Source: Rotaria sordida
Taxonomy: Eukaryota > Rotifera > Eurotatoria > Philodinida > Philodinidae
Assembly: GCA_905250125.1 (NCBI GenBank)
Contig: CAJNOL010000970.1
Coordinates: forward strand, 1 to 64,000
Reading direction: 5' to 3'
Length of the DNA: 64,000 nucleotides
Part shown: positions 50,911 through 61,844 of the stretch, in pieces
Layout: every line of letters starts with the position of its first letter
How positions within the stretch are numbered: position 1 is the first letter of the stretch
Translations under genes and position numbers: made by a program
Notes under the pieces: generated by a model
The model's input: the letters and a program-made list of their open reading frames with translations, nothing else
Told to the model about the DNA's origin: nothing
The model's database searches: none

Positions 50911-51189
50911 TGTTAGTGTTCGTACTCAGAAAGAGCAATGAATACAGTTAACGATATGTGCGGTTTCTTCTCTCTCTCTCTCTCTCTCTCTCTGTTTATT
51001 CGTTGAAAAACGAATGTTCATATACGAATATGAAAACAAGGACAAAAATAGAAAAGAATATAAGGATTAATTAAGGTCAAAGAAAAGAAATAATAGAAAC
51101 TAAACGATGATATCAGATGAACAAAGGAATAATCAAAGAAAAGAGAATAAAGAGGATCGATGTATATGTTATAAAAATGCATTGTAACA
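50911..51189 (-). repeat. 5' LTR of the same element
   Basis: 279 bases on the minus strand, TGTTACAATGCATT...CACTAACA. It differs from the 3' LTR mainly by a (CT)n expansion near 50973-50992 and scattered substitutions, so the insertion is not fresh. Confidence 0.85.
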
Positions 51190-51558
51190 GTATCTATTGA
51201 TTGAAAGTCAATATTGCTATACAATCGAAATTAGTTGATGAGAGTCATAGACATATTGAGAATTGATGAAAAAAAATGAAGTGAAGTTTTTCTTTTTTTT
51301 TTATATTATAAAAAATCTCACGAAACATTTGTTTTGCTTTTTATTTATTCATTTAGTAATCTATCAACTTATTCACATGAAACGTATATGATACAATGTG
51401 AATACATTTATTGTTTCATTAATATGCAACCATTTAAAAGTGATATTTTCTATCAATGATAATAGATTAATATATTTCAGAAATTATTATTCGCAAAAAA
51501 AGTTTCCACTTTTTATATTTTATTGTTTTTTTTTTAGTTAATATTATTTTAAACCAAT

Positions 51559-54500
51559 ATGTTTGATGCAAAGATTGATTCTACATCTATATCGAACGAT
51601 AATAATAATAATAATCGATCTCGTTCATTATTACGTCAAATAGGTGCAACACTTACCGGTAGAAGTTGTAGTCGACATCCAACAGATACAACAAATGAAT
51701 CTCCATCAGTCTCATTACTTCGTAAAAAACATCGATCATTTGATAATGTTAATATTGAACAACGTTCACCAAAATGTTATATAAAAAGAACTTCAAAAAC
51801 TAAAACGCCAATTTCATTTTCACATCGTTTATCTTTATTGAATCAAGTTAAAACACATATTATTGGAACTCATAAACACCGTCAAACTATATCATCAATA
51901 TCGAACGATGATAATAAATATTTACTATTACCATCTATTATGTCAATTACAGTGAGTTATTTTGAATTCTCAAAAATACTGAATCTTTTCATTATTGGTG
52001 CATGTCAAATTTTTGTATGCAAATCATTCATTTTTTTTTTTGTAATATCACAGTCAATTAATAATTGATTACATTTTTGAAACACGTTTTTATCAAACAA
52101 ATATTGCCAATATGCAACATAAATTATTTTGTCAATCATTAATAGTTGTGTAAACAAAAACAAATTCATGACGAAGTCAAACATTTCGTTAGTCTGCCAG
52201 ATAAGACTTAAATCAAAAGTCATAACATGTTCAAATTTTCTAAAGAGAGAAGAGTTTGAATATTTCTAGAGAAGGATTCAGTCTTTTTTGGTTATACCAC
52301 TCATTCGTGTTCCATACATTTCTGTAAAAACTACATAACACCAACCAATTAATCAGTTACAAATCGACCTCTATTTATTACACTCTCTTTTGTTTTTCCT
52401 TTACTAAAAAACAAATGATAGTTGACAAGTTACATATATATATACATCGATTCGCTTGATCGATTTTTTTTTTGCTTGCATATTTCTTACTTTTATGTTG
52501 TTTGACGTTGATGCATAAGACGTAAAAATTAACGTCACATACATGGATATTATATTACAAAAACCTAATGGAGTGAGTATGAGATTTATTTCAAACATTG
52601 TATAGGTTTTTTATTCTAGTAAGAACTACACTTTTATATTATTCTTTTAATATTCATGTAACAATTTCATATGAATATTTATCAAAAGATATTCTATATT
52701 GATGAAGTATCTTGTAAACTGTATGAATCTAGGCATTTTCATTTTCTCATAAATAGCAAAAAAAAAAACAATGATATAAGATCATTAAGTAAAAGAAAGT
52801 TGAATAGGAAAAAAAAAATAAAACCAATATGTGCTAGAAAATACGACCCTGAATCTCTATTCTTTTCGTTCGCTGTTTTTCTTTTTTATGTTCTGTTCGA
52901 TAGTTGATAAAAATAGATTATTTTTGTTGTAATTAATCATCTGTTGCATTTCCAATGTGCGTGTTACGAGCCTTTTCTTAAAGTTTATGTTATTCGAGAT
53001 ATAGAAATCAATTGAAGAGAAGAAAAATGACTTCTATTCAAAGTGATTCATGCTTATCAATTATAAAAGTTTTATTTTATTTGTAAATGAACTACTCTGA
53101 TACACCTAAAGATAATGTAATCATGAAATATTTATGTGCTTGTATCAAGGTGATTTTTGTTTTAATATAAAATTTTTATTTCAATATATAAAATATTCTT
53201 ATTTTACTTCTAGGAGACAAAATCATCGTCTATAAAAGAAGGGGATCAAAATTCAATAAAAAATGAAATTGATTCATCTTCACAATTATTTCCTCTTGTT
53301 AATACAACTATCCAAAATAGTCCTGAAAAGACGATGATATTAAATGACTCCTTAAATATGATAACTGACGATGAAAAACAACAAAATCCAACACCAATCA
53401 ATGGAATTAATTCAACATTAAGTTCAAGTCGATTAAGTTTAAATAAATTTAAAGACCAATTAACTCAACGTGCACGTACTGTTATGACAAGATCACCATC
53501 ACTTACAGCAATTGTACCAAATGGATTATCAGTCAACAATAGTAATAATAATACTGAACAAGTTTATTGGACTGAAATTTGTATTGAAAGAGCAAAAGAT
53601 TTAGCTGCTAAAGATATTAATGGTTCAAGTGATCCATATGTTAAAGTTTTATATGGTAATGAAGAAAAATATGCAACAAATATTGTATTAAATAATTTAA
53701 ATCCAGTATGGAATGAAACTTTTACATTTTTTATACATGATTTAAATATTCCAATTTATTTTAATATATTTGATTATGATCGTATTGGACGTGATGAACC
53801 AATGGGTACAACAAAAATTGATTTAGATAAATTACCATTAGAGAAATTATATGCTGCAACACTTGAATTAGAAAATGAACAAAGAAATGATGGAAAAATT
53901 GGTATAATTAAAATTAGTATTACACTAACACCAAAATCAATTGAATTTCGTGATGAAGTAAAAAACAAAAAAAAAATAAATATTTTAAGAAAAATTTCTT
54001 TTTATATTTAAATTAAGGCTCTTCGTACATTGACAAAAAATTCACAAAAACAATTATTATTTGGTAGTCGTTTAGGAGTAAATAATGTAATCATACAACC
54101 TCGACGTACAATTGATGTTTATATAATTAAAGGACGAAATTTAAAATCAGTCGATAGTAATAAACTTTGTAGTCCTTATATTAGACTTAAATTTGGAACC
54201 AATAAAAAATATCGAACACAAGTAAGATATATGAAAAAACAAAATCACAAAAAAAGAAAAGAAAATTTTTATGATTAACTACTTACAATGAAATTATTCT
54301 AAGTAATAGCTGCCGTTTGAGTTCATCTTGGATTCACAGACAAGTCTTAATGAGAATAGCAAAAGACTAAAAAGATTTATCCTCATAGATCTTTGTCGTC
54401 GAGGTATAACAGATTTACTGAATTTTTTTACTCGTTTTTAGATGCTTCCTGAAAGATTGAATAACGAAATTTTGCCTACAGATAGATCTAATGACTCTTA

Positions 54501-57500
54501 GAATATCCTGAAAGTTCCATTCGAAAACGATGTTCCCTTGTCGAATTATTGAATTTTCAAGTAAACTCGAGTTTTGTGTATCGGCGCTAGAATTAAATGT
54601 GAATGAGTGTAAAATGAATATCTCGAGAATGGCAATAGCTAGTGATCTGTGGTTTTCACTAATCGAAAGAGACTGAGTTAGGACATGTTTTGATATAATA
54701 TTATACAAGATGAAATCATTACCTAACCAATCTTTCCAAAAAATGTATAATAATGCAATGTAGTTCCAATGAAATTTTCAATTTAATATGTTTATTAGAT
54801 AGAGAAACTTCAGTTCTATAGTTCAAGATATAATACAAATGGTTATCTTCTCACAGTCTAACAATGAGCCAATGAATTCGACCATTTGATTGCTAAAATA
54901 ATAGGGAATTTCGTTGATTTTTAATCAAGTTTTTTTTTTGCATTTTATCAAAATGGTCTGTTGTTCCGATGAAAAATTGACAAAAAGCAAGAAAACTTGA
55001 TTAAAAAATCAACGCAATCTCCTATTATTTTAGCAATCAAATGGCTGAATTCATTGGCTAATCGTTAGACTGTGAGAAAATAACCATTTGAATTATATCT
55101 TGAACTAGAGAGTTGAAGTTCCTCTATCTAATAAACATGTTCAATTGAAAATTTCATTGAAACTACATTGCATTATTATACATTTTTTAGAAAGATTGGT
55201 TAGGTAATGATTTCATCTTGTATAATATTATATCAAAACATGTCCTAATTCAGCCTCTTTCGATTGGTGAAAACCGCAGATTGCTAACTATTATTATTCT
55301 CGAGATATTCATCTAACATCCACTCACATTTAATCCTGACGCCGGCAATAGACACAAAATTTCTACGTTTATATTCCAAAAGAGAATATTAACTCATAGC
55401 TTTTGATTCGTTGGAAATAATTTTTAGCGGATCAAAAGTAAACAAACATCTTGTCTAAAAACTTTCCAATCATTCATTAGTAGTTTACACATACTTATTT
55501 TTTATCTAAAGCAAAAGAAAAAGAATTATGAAATGGAGGTAATTGAAGGTTAAGCCTATTCAAACATATGATTTCTTTTTATGATGTCTTCAGAATGTGT
55601 ACTGTTCGTTATTCAACGATAAATTATCGATTATCACATTCTTTTATTCGATTGAGTAATCATGTATAAACTAAAAATTGTGCATAAACAAAAGTTACAA
55701 ACTCATTTTTCTTTTTGCATCAAGTTCCTATCTATTGATCGATAACAATCAGTATCCGACTTGGATCAGATCACATCTCGGGTTGAGTCGAATCACAAAA
55801 ATTTGATCTATATCAAATACTGATAACAATACATTACATAAAGTCGAGAAAGAAAAATAGTTTTTGTCTGATAAAAATAAAATTTTATTTTGGTATATTG
55901 CTTATTAAAACAATACATTGATTAATTTATGTTGTTAAGATTTTCTTGTTATGAAAATATTCATGATCGAGTTAATCAAACATTTTCAAACTTAAATATT
56001 AATCTAATGATGAATTTGTGATTTTAACATTGAATATTACATACAATTTCGAACTTAAACATGAATTTCATAATTCAAATTTTGATATGAGCCTAAATAA
56101 AAATCTGTAGTAAAATCGGAATTCAATGTATTTCATTGTTATTAAACTTATCACTTGAAAATTATATTTTACTATACATTTAATTATTGTTTAGACAATA
56201 AAATCTACTAGTAATCCTGAATGGTGTCAATTATTTATGTATGATACAAAGCTTAGTGAACTTCCACCATTAGAATTAACTGTTTTCGATGACAGTAATG
56301 CTTCAGGAGAGTTCATAGGACGGTAAATAAATAAAAGAAATGTTTTTTTTTTTAAATTCAACTCTTTGTTTTTGTTTTTCTTTAGAGGAATTTGTAATTT
56401 AGCTCATTTAGATGAAGAACGAACACATCTAATACCAGTTGATCTTGAAGATGGTGCTGGTACAATTGATGTATTTATAACAATAACAGTAACAACAGCA
56501 TTACAAGAAGTAACTAATGATGGTGAAAATTCATTGAATGTTGCTCTTGATTGTATTCCATCAAAATTATCTGAAACAGATTTTGAAAATTATGTTTGTA
56601 ACATAAAAAAATAAAAATCAATTTATATTAAAAATTTATTTTTATTTATTTCATTAGAATTTTTTTTCTACACTTCGATCAATATCTACAATGTTTGATG
56701 TTGGTAGACTTGAAATTAAAAGTAAACAATTTATTTTTTATGATTATTTTAAACTTTTTTTTATACAAAAAAAAACAACAAAATTTAGTTTATCAAGCAC
56801 GTGGTCTTAGTTCGAAAGATATAAATGGTAAATCAGATCCATTTTGTGTTGTTGAACTTGATTCAAATCGTTTACGTACACATACAATACGTAAAACACT
56901 TGCTCCCATTTGGAATAAATCATTTGTTATACCTGTACAAGATATTCATTCTGTACTTCAATTAACAATTTATGATGAAGATATAAATCTAAATAGTGAA
57001 TTTATTGGAAAAGTTATGATACCATTATTAACTGTAAGGAAAATGATTATTATATTTGTTGAATTTTTCTTTTTTCTTTTTGTTTTTTGAAGATAAAAAA
57101 TGGTGAAAAGAAATGGATGACATTAAAAGATCGAAAATGTATAGCACCTGTTAAAGGTGCTATTGAAATAGAAGCAACATTTATTTATACAAATGTAAAA
57201 ATTTTTCTTAAAAAGAAAATTTTATTGTTTTTTTTTTTGTTTTGGTAATTTTAGCTTAAAGCAGTGATTCGAACATTTAATCCAAGACAAAAACCATATT
57301 ATCAAATCGATGAAAAATTTAGTGTTGGTGTATGTATAGTTATTAAAATTAATTCTTCTTTTCTAAAACATGATCTAAAAGAAATGTTGAAGTATAGGGA
57401 TAAAAAAATTTCGACCCACTCCCTCTTCTACAAACTGTAGCCCAATTTTTTCTTGATAGTTATGACTAGCTGCAGTTCTAGAAAGAAGATTAGCCTGACA

Positions 57501-58554
57501 TAGAGTTCTTTCATTCAATCTCTTGAGCTTCTCATACACATTAACTAATCACAAGAGTAGATGTATATCAATAGCGCTAATAGTTTTCTCTTTTATTTTT
57601 ATGTTTATTCATTTAAAGGCTATAAAACAACATGTAACACGTATTCAAAATATGCTTAAAGGTATTGTTGATCTAGTGAAATTTATTGATTATTGTTTTC
57701 AATGGGAAAATCCATGGTTGAGTTTTTCGGTTTTTATGGTAAGTAAAATAATCATGAAAAATATTATTTTGTAATGATTTAAATTTTAGGTAACTCTTAT
57801 TATGGTTTGGAATTTTGAATTATATATGTTACCTTGTGCACTTTTATTATCATTAATAAAAAATGCAATTACAGAATATCGTCGAGGTCGGTTTACAAAA
57901 CCTTATGCTAGTTTAGGTGATGAAACAATAGCAGTTATTGTACCACCAGCACCTATAGATGAAGAAATTATAGATAGTGATGTTAATACAAAAGTAAATT
58001 AGTAGAGAAAAATATGTTTTTAAATAAATTTATTTTATTTTTAAGGAACAGAAAAAATCATTTCTTGGTGTTATACAGAGTATTCAAGAAACAATTGTTG
58101 AAATACAAGGTTATATAGATATGGCTGCTTCAACATTAGAACGAATTAAAAAGTAATAGAAAAATTTTTTTGTTATATTTATTTATAAAATATTTTCTTG
58201 TATTTTTTTTATTTTAGTTTATTTAATTTTACTGTTCCTTGGTTATCTATTCTATTTATTATTGTACTTATACTTGGCGGAATACTATTCTATTATGTTC
58301 CACTTCGATATTTAATACTTGCATTTGTTATTAATAAATTTACAAAACGATTTCGTAAACCTAAAGGTTATATTGATAATAATGAAGCAGCTGATTTTAT
58401 GTCACGATTACCTTCTGATGTTGAACTAGTTAGTAAATCTTTTATTTTCTTTTTAGAATATGAGAAATATATTTTTCTTGTCTTTATTATTTAGATGCGA
58501 TATCGCGAACTTAAAGTTCTTACTCCATTATCACCAAAAAAAAAGAATAAATGA
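51559..58554 (+). CDS. MCTP: MCTP-type multiple C2 domain and transmembrane protein, 954 aa, 14 exons
   Basis: Exons: 51559-51951, 53214-53957, 54018-54221, 56195-56322, 56386-56593, 56658-56721, 56789-57033, 57093-57194, 57255-57329, 57619-57738, 57790-57993, 58046-58152, 58218-58428, 58495-58554. All are in phase, 954 residues. A Ser/Asn-rich N-terminus is followed by C2A (about 248-370, KDINGSSDPYV), C2B (about 405-535), C2C (about 575-690, KDINGKSDPFCVVEL) and the family C-terminus with two hydrophobic hairpins (VWNFELYMLP...; FTVPWLSILFIIVLILGG...VPLRY) and FTKRFRKP...LPSDVEL. MCTPs are ER/endosome membrane proteins that bind Ca2+ through C2 domains and act in synaptic homeostasis and lipid handling. 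C2B has CSPY where SDPY is expected, so its Ca2+ site is probably lost. Two donors are GTTTGT and GTTAGT, which are GT but weak. Confidence 0.94.
53087..53149 (+). other. Candidate alternative first exon of MCTP
   Basis: ATG plus 20 codons (MNYSDTPKDNV...CACIK) end at AAG followed by GTGATT, in phase 0 with exon 53214. It could provide a shorter N-terminus from an internal promoter, replacing the 131-residue first exon. No direct proof. The donor is weaker than GTAAGT. Confidence 0.3.
54566..55372. repeat. 800-base palindrome in an MCTP intron
   Basis: Arms about 54566-54940 and 54980-55372 pair over about 365 bases at close to 90 percent by eye (outer pair TGTGTATCGGCGCTAGAATTAAATGTG versus the complement of the ATTTAATCCTGACGCCGGCAATAGACAC side; inner pair TGCTAAAATAATAGG and CCTATTATTTTAGCA). 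The loop is about 40 bases. It has no coding content and accounts for most of the long intron 54222-56194. Confidence 0.88.
57455..57533 (-). repeat. Dispersed repeat, copy A, in an MCTP intron
   Basis: Read on the minus strand, GAGAAGCTCAAG...AACTCTATGTCAGGC...TCTAGAACTGCAGCTAGTCATAACTATC matches the plus-strand sequence at 60403-60481. About 80 bases at roughly 80 percent identity by eye. It could be a SINE fragment or the end of another transposon. Confidence 0.55.
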
Positions 58555-59245
58555 TTAACTGCAAATAACAAATAAAAGAAAATATACATTCCATTCAATA
58601 ATGGTTGTACAAAAAATTGTTTGTTATAAGACAGTATGATAGATATCAAAATGAGATATAATATTGATTTTTATTTTTTTTGTTGTTGTGTACATTGAAT
58701 AACAGTCATGGACAACAGTAACTGCCATCTTTTCACATGAAGTATTACTTTTTCTTTATGACATTGAGCTAATATTTAGGATGTATGCACTCAACAATAA
58801 TCTTTGATTACAGGTACCAACTCGCCCTCCATGGGTTCACATATACTGAAGTTATGAATTACATATCTTCTGTCACTTGCAAAAAACATATTCAATGAAA
58901 ATATGCATTCAAAAAGTTTTTGTTTGTTACTTTTCTATTCCACAAACTACTAATGTTTTTTTTTGTTCGAGCACTAAAAGAGTAGTTTCATATGTCTAGT
59001 TTATTATCAAAGCCTGTAATACATAGTTATGGTTTTAGTAATTAGCACCAATATCTCAGTTATTTTAAAGTGATTTCAAATAAAATTCAGATTGGAGATA
59101 ATCACGACATTATGCTTTCAAATGAGGAGTTCCACGGAAATATTTTATTAAAATGATTGAGATAAGATGATTACAAGAAAAAGATGATATCTGAGTCATA
59201 ACCCCGGTACACTCAATAGCATAAAAAATAGTGGCACTTCATAGA
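58555..59245. other. MCTP 3' flank
   Basis: AATAAAAG at about 58570 may be the polyadenylation signal. No further exon. AT-rich up to the next LTR. Confidence 0.45.
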
Positions 59246-59457
59246 TGTTACAGTACATTTCTATAACATATACTTCGATTCTATCTATTCTCTTTTCTTT
59301 GTCTTTGATTAACCTTTATATTCTTTTCTATTTTGTCCTTGTTTTTTTTTCATGTGCGTATATAAATGTTTGTTTTCTCAGAGAGTAAATAGAAAGAGAA
59401 AAAAATACATATATCTTTAACTGTGTTCATTGCTCTTCGTGAGCGTGAACCCTAACA
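59246..59457 (+). repeat. Solo LTR, plus orientation, second copy
   Basis: 212 bases, TGTTACAG...CCCTAACA, with GTATATAAATG and GAGTAAATAG in the places of the TATA box and polyadenylation signal. Flanked by ATAGA and ATAGG, which differ by one base, consistent with a decayed 5-base target duplication. The copy at 21266-21505 is the closest relative by eye. Confidence 0.8.
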
Positions 59458-60402
59458 ATAGGAGACAGCTATTGTTGTCCATGATTGTACTTTCGCTAAA
59501 ACCAATCTTCTTTGATGTATTCACTATTACATATAATTTTTTTGCACAGTAAACATATATTTAGCTATTGAATTATTTGATTTTTTTTTCTTGATGTTGT
59601 CAATTGTTGATAATTTTTGGAAACTTAAAATCATCATTCTATTGACAAGATGAATGCGAATTTCATAGGAGGATAGAAGTAATCAAGTTTTTACTCGAAT
59701 AAATATTTCGACTATTTAATAATTATGCTTATCTATGAATAATCAATTGATTATAAGATTTAAGATGGAATTGGTGTAGTTTGACAAAGTTTTTAGATCG
59801 ACTAGTTCGATTCGGTTTCGACAAAAAAAAAACCATGAACTAATCCTATTTCTATTCAAGATATTTGTTTAAAGTAGTTGTCGAATCATCTTTGACTTAA
59901 AAAGAAAAACTCATCACCATCTCGATTATAGCAGTACTCTATACAACTATTAAATTTTATTACATGTAGTCAACTAAAAAAATACACTGAATATATGACG
60001 TCGATGGTAGTGTCAAGTTCTATAGATTTATCATATATATTTGTATCAAGAATAGCTTATCAATGGAATGAGAAGGCAAACATCATCGTATAGTATTTGT
60101 GACATTCAAAATCATTAATGCAATATTCAACCATATATTCGTAAATATTTTTGAATATTTTATTTATTTTGCTATGCCCTAAGTAGAAATCAAAGCAACG
60201 GAATTATAAACTAAACCTATATCCGTGAACAGTCACCATGTGGTTACGTTGTTCCATATGTAATCACAAGGTATTGTGTGCAAACCTCAGTATCATTAGG
60301 CATGGAATGACCCTGGACAAGTCACTAACAGCTATTTGTCTCGGATAGCATGCTGATTACATTGTGACATAGACTTGCTCTTATGGTTGGCTACTGTGTA
60401 CG

Positions 60403-60481
60403 GAGAACTCAAGCAATTGAGCACAAAAACTCTATGTCAGGCCGGTCTTCTGTCTAGAGCTATTAGCTCATCATAGTTGTC
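60403..60481 (+). repeat. Dispersed repeat, copy B
   Basis: Plus-strand partner of 57455-57533, sharing AACTCTATGTCAGGC and TCTAGAGCTATTAGCTCATCATAGTTGTC. It lies in a GC-richer patch with GTGTGCAAACCTC and CCTGGACAAGTCAC upstream, which recall tRNA-derived SINE bodies, but no clear A/B box pair was found. Confidence 0.5.
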
Positions 60482-60876
60482 GGAAAGATATCGGACTATT
60501 GAATCTACTCGCTAGGCAGCCCCCATACCGCAAGATAACTGAAAGCCAAAGGTATTCTTCTTATATTAGTGAACATAGGAGTATATTTATTTTATTGCAT
60601 TCTCTCGAAAGAACTATTGGTGACAACAACAACAATATTTTATCTTTTCTTGAAGTTTCACATATCAGAAATACGAATGATAGCAGAAACTCGCCCTGAA
60701 TATATATGACTTTTTGATAAGAGGCCAAATTTTCATAGACTTTTGAAAGAAATGTCGACCCTAATGCAGTTTTTTTCGTAGTCTTTGCTATTGTGAGAAG
60801 ATTGCCTTTTTATTTCTATCACCATTGAATTATAAACATAGTTTAAGCACGACAGATGATGCTAATTTACGTCATC

Positions 60877-60894
60877 TGTTACTTAAAGGGTTAA
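60877..60894. mobile_element. Orphan right end of a piggyBac-like MITE
   Basis: GTTACTTAAAGGGTTAA ends at a TTAA exactly as the right terminus of the MITE at 25928-26458 does (GGTACTTAAAGGG then T(C/T)AA). No matching left end was found within several hundred bases, so this is a truncated or deleted copy. Confidence 0.5.
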
Positions 60895-61844
60895 ATAAAA
60901 ATATAGGCTTTTGTGTGACCAAGTTTTTTATAGTTGATTTTGTGTTGAGAAAAGCGATGTTTATTGTGGTGAAGTGACATTGTTTTTACTTATTTTAATC
61001 CCATATGTATTAAAATGATCATAAAAAAAATGAATAGAAGCAAATTTCAAAATTCTGTTCGGACAAAAACTGCACACAGATATTGGTTTTCAATTTAAAA
61101 CCACTCCGAGCTCTTCTTGGACGAAACTATAAGCATACTTCTGAAGATCATAAATGAATTATAAATAAGCTGGAACTTCGCTCTAGTTTAACATATCAGG
61201 CCGAAACTTTTACCAGAAACATTTTTCATTAGGAACACTTATTTCTAAAAATTTCAGCCCATATGAACCTTTCTAAGTGGTAAATATATTTGTGAGGATG
61301 CCCTTAAGACGTTGATAGTTTATTATTGCTGTTCTCATTATTCTATAGGTTTGTATCTGTAACCAATAGTTACAGTGATGAATAATCACTTATAGAGATG
61401 AATTAAAATTGTCGTCGAAAAAACAACTACTATACAATTAAAAGTCTATCATAATAGTTACAGCTGCTTCACCTTCACCTAATGTAGTACAACAAAAGTT
61501 CATACAAATTTGAATGATCGATTGATTCATAATCATCGTGCAGATAAAGAAAAAATTGAAATAAAAGTAAAGACATTCTGAATCGAGAACAATCCAACGA
61601 TAAATCAATAATTCAAGAAGAAATTGTTTTTTCTTTTCGTTTGCTAAAGATTACATCAATTTTTCTTGTATTCTTGTAGTTTTCACTGATAATTTACTGT
61701 CTATCTTATAACGGTTCGTCTACCTTCGTTCTTCTCGTGTTAGATCTGCAATAATTTCAAAGTTTTATTTTCTACTACTACATAAACATCAATTTTATTG
61801 ACAATCATTCACTTGAATTTTATTAATAGAAAAATAAAACACAT

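Larger units (their letters stand above)
59458..61844. other. Intergenic region between MCTP and XPNPEP3
   Basis: No complete gene. Contains the dispersed repeat copy at 60403-60481 in a GC-richer patch (60200-60540), a solo piggyBac-like end at 60877-60894, and weak exon-like sequence at 61450-61580 (ASPSPNVVQQKFIQ, then a frame-shifted DRLIHNHRADKEK) that may be a gene ruin. Confidence 0.4.
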
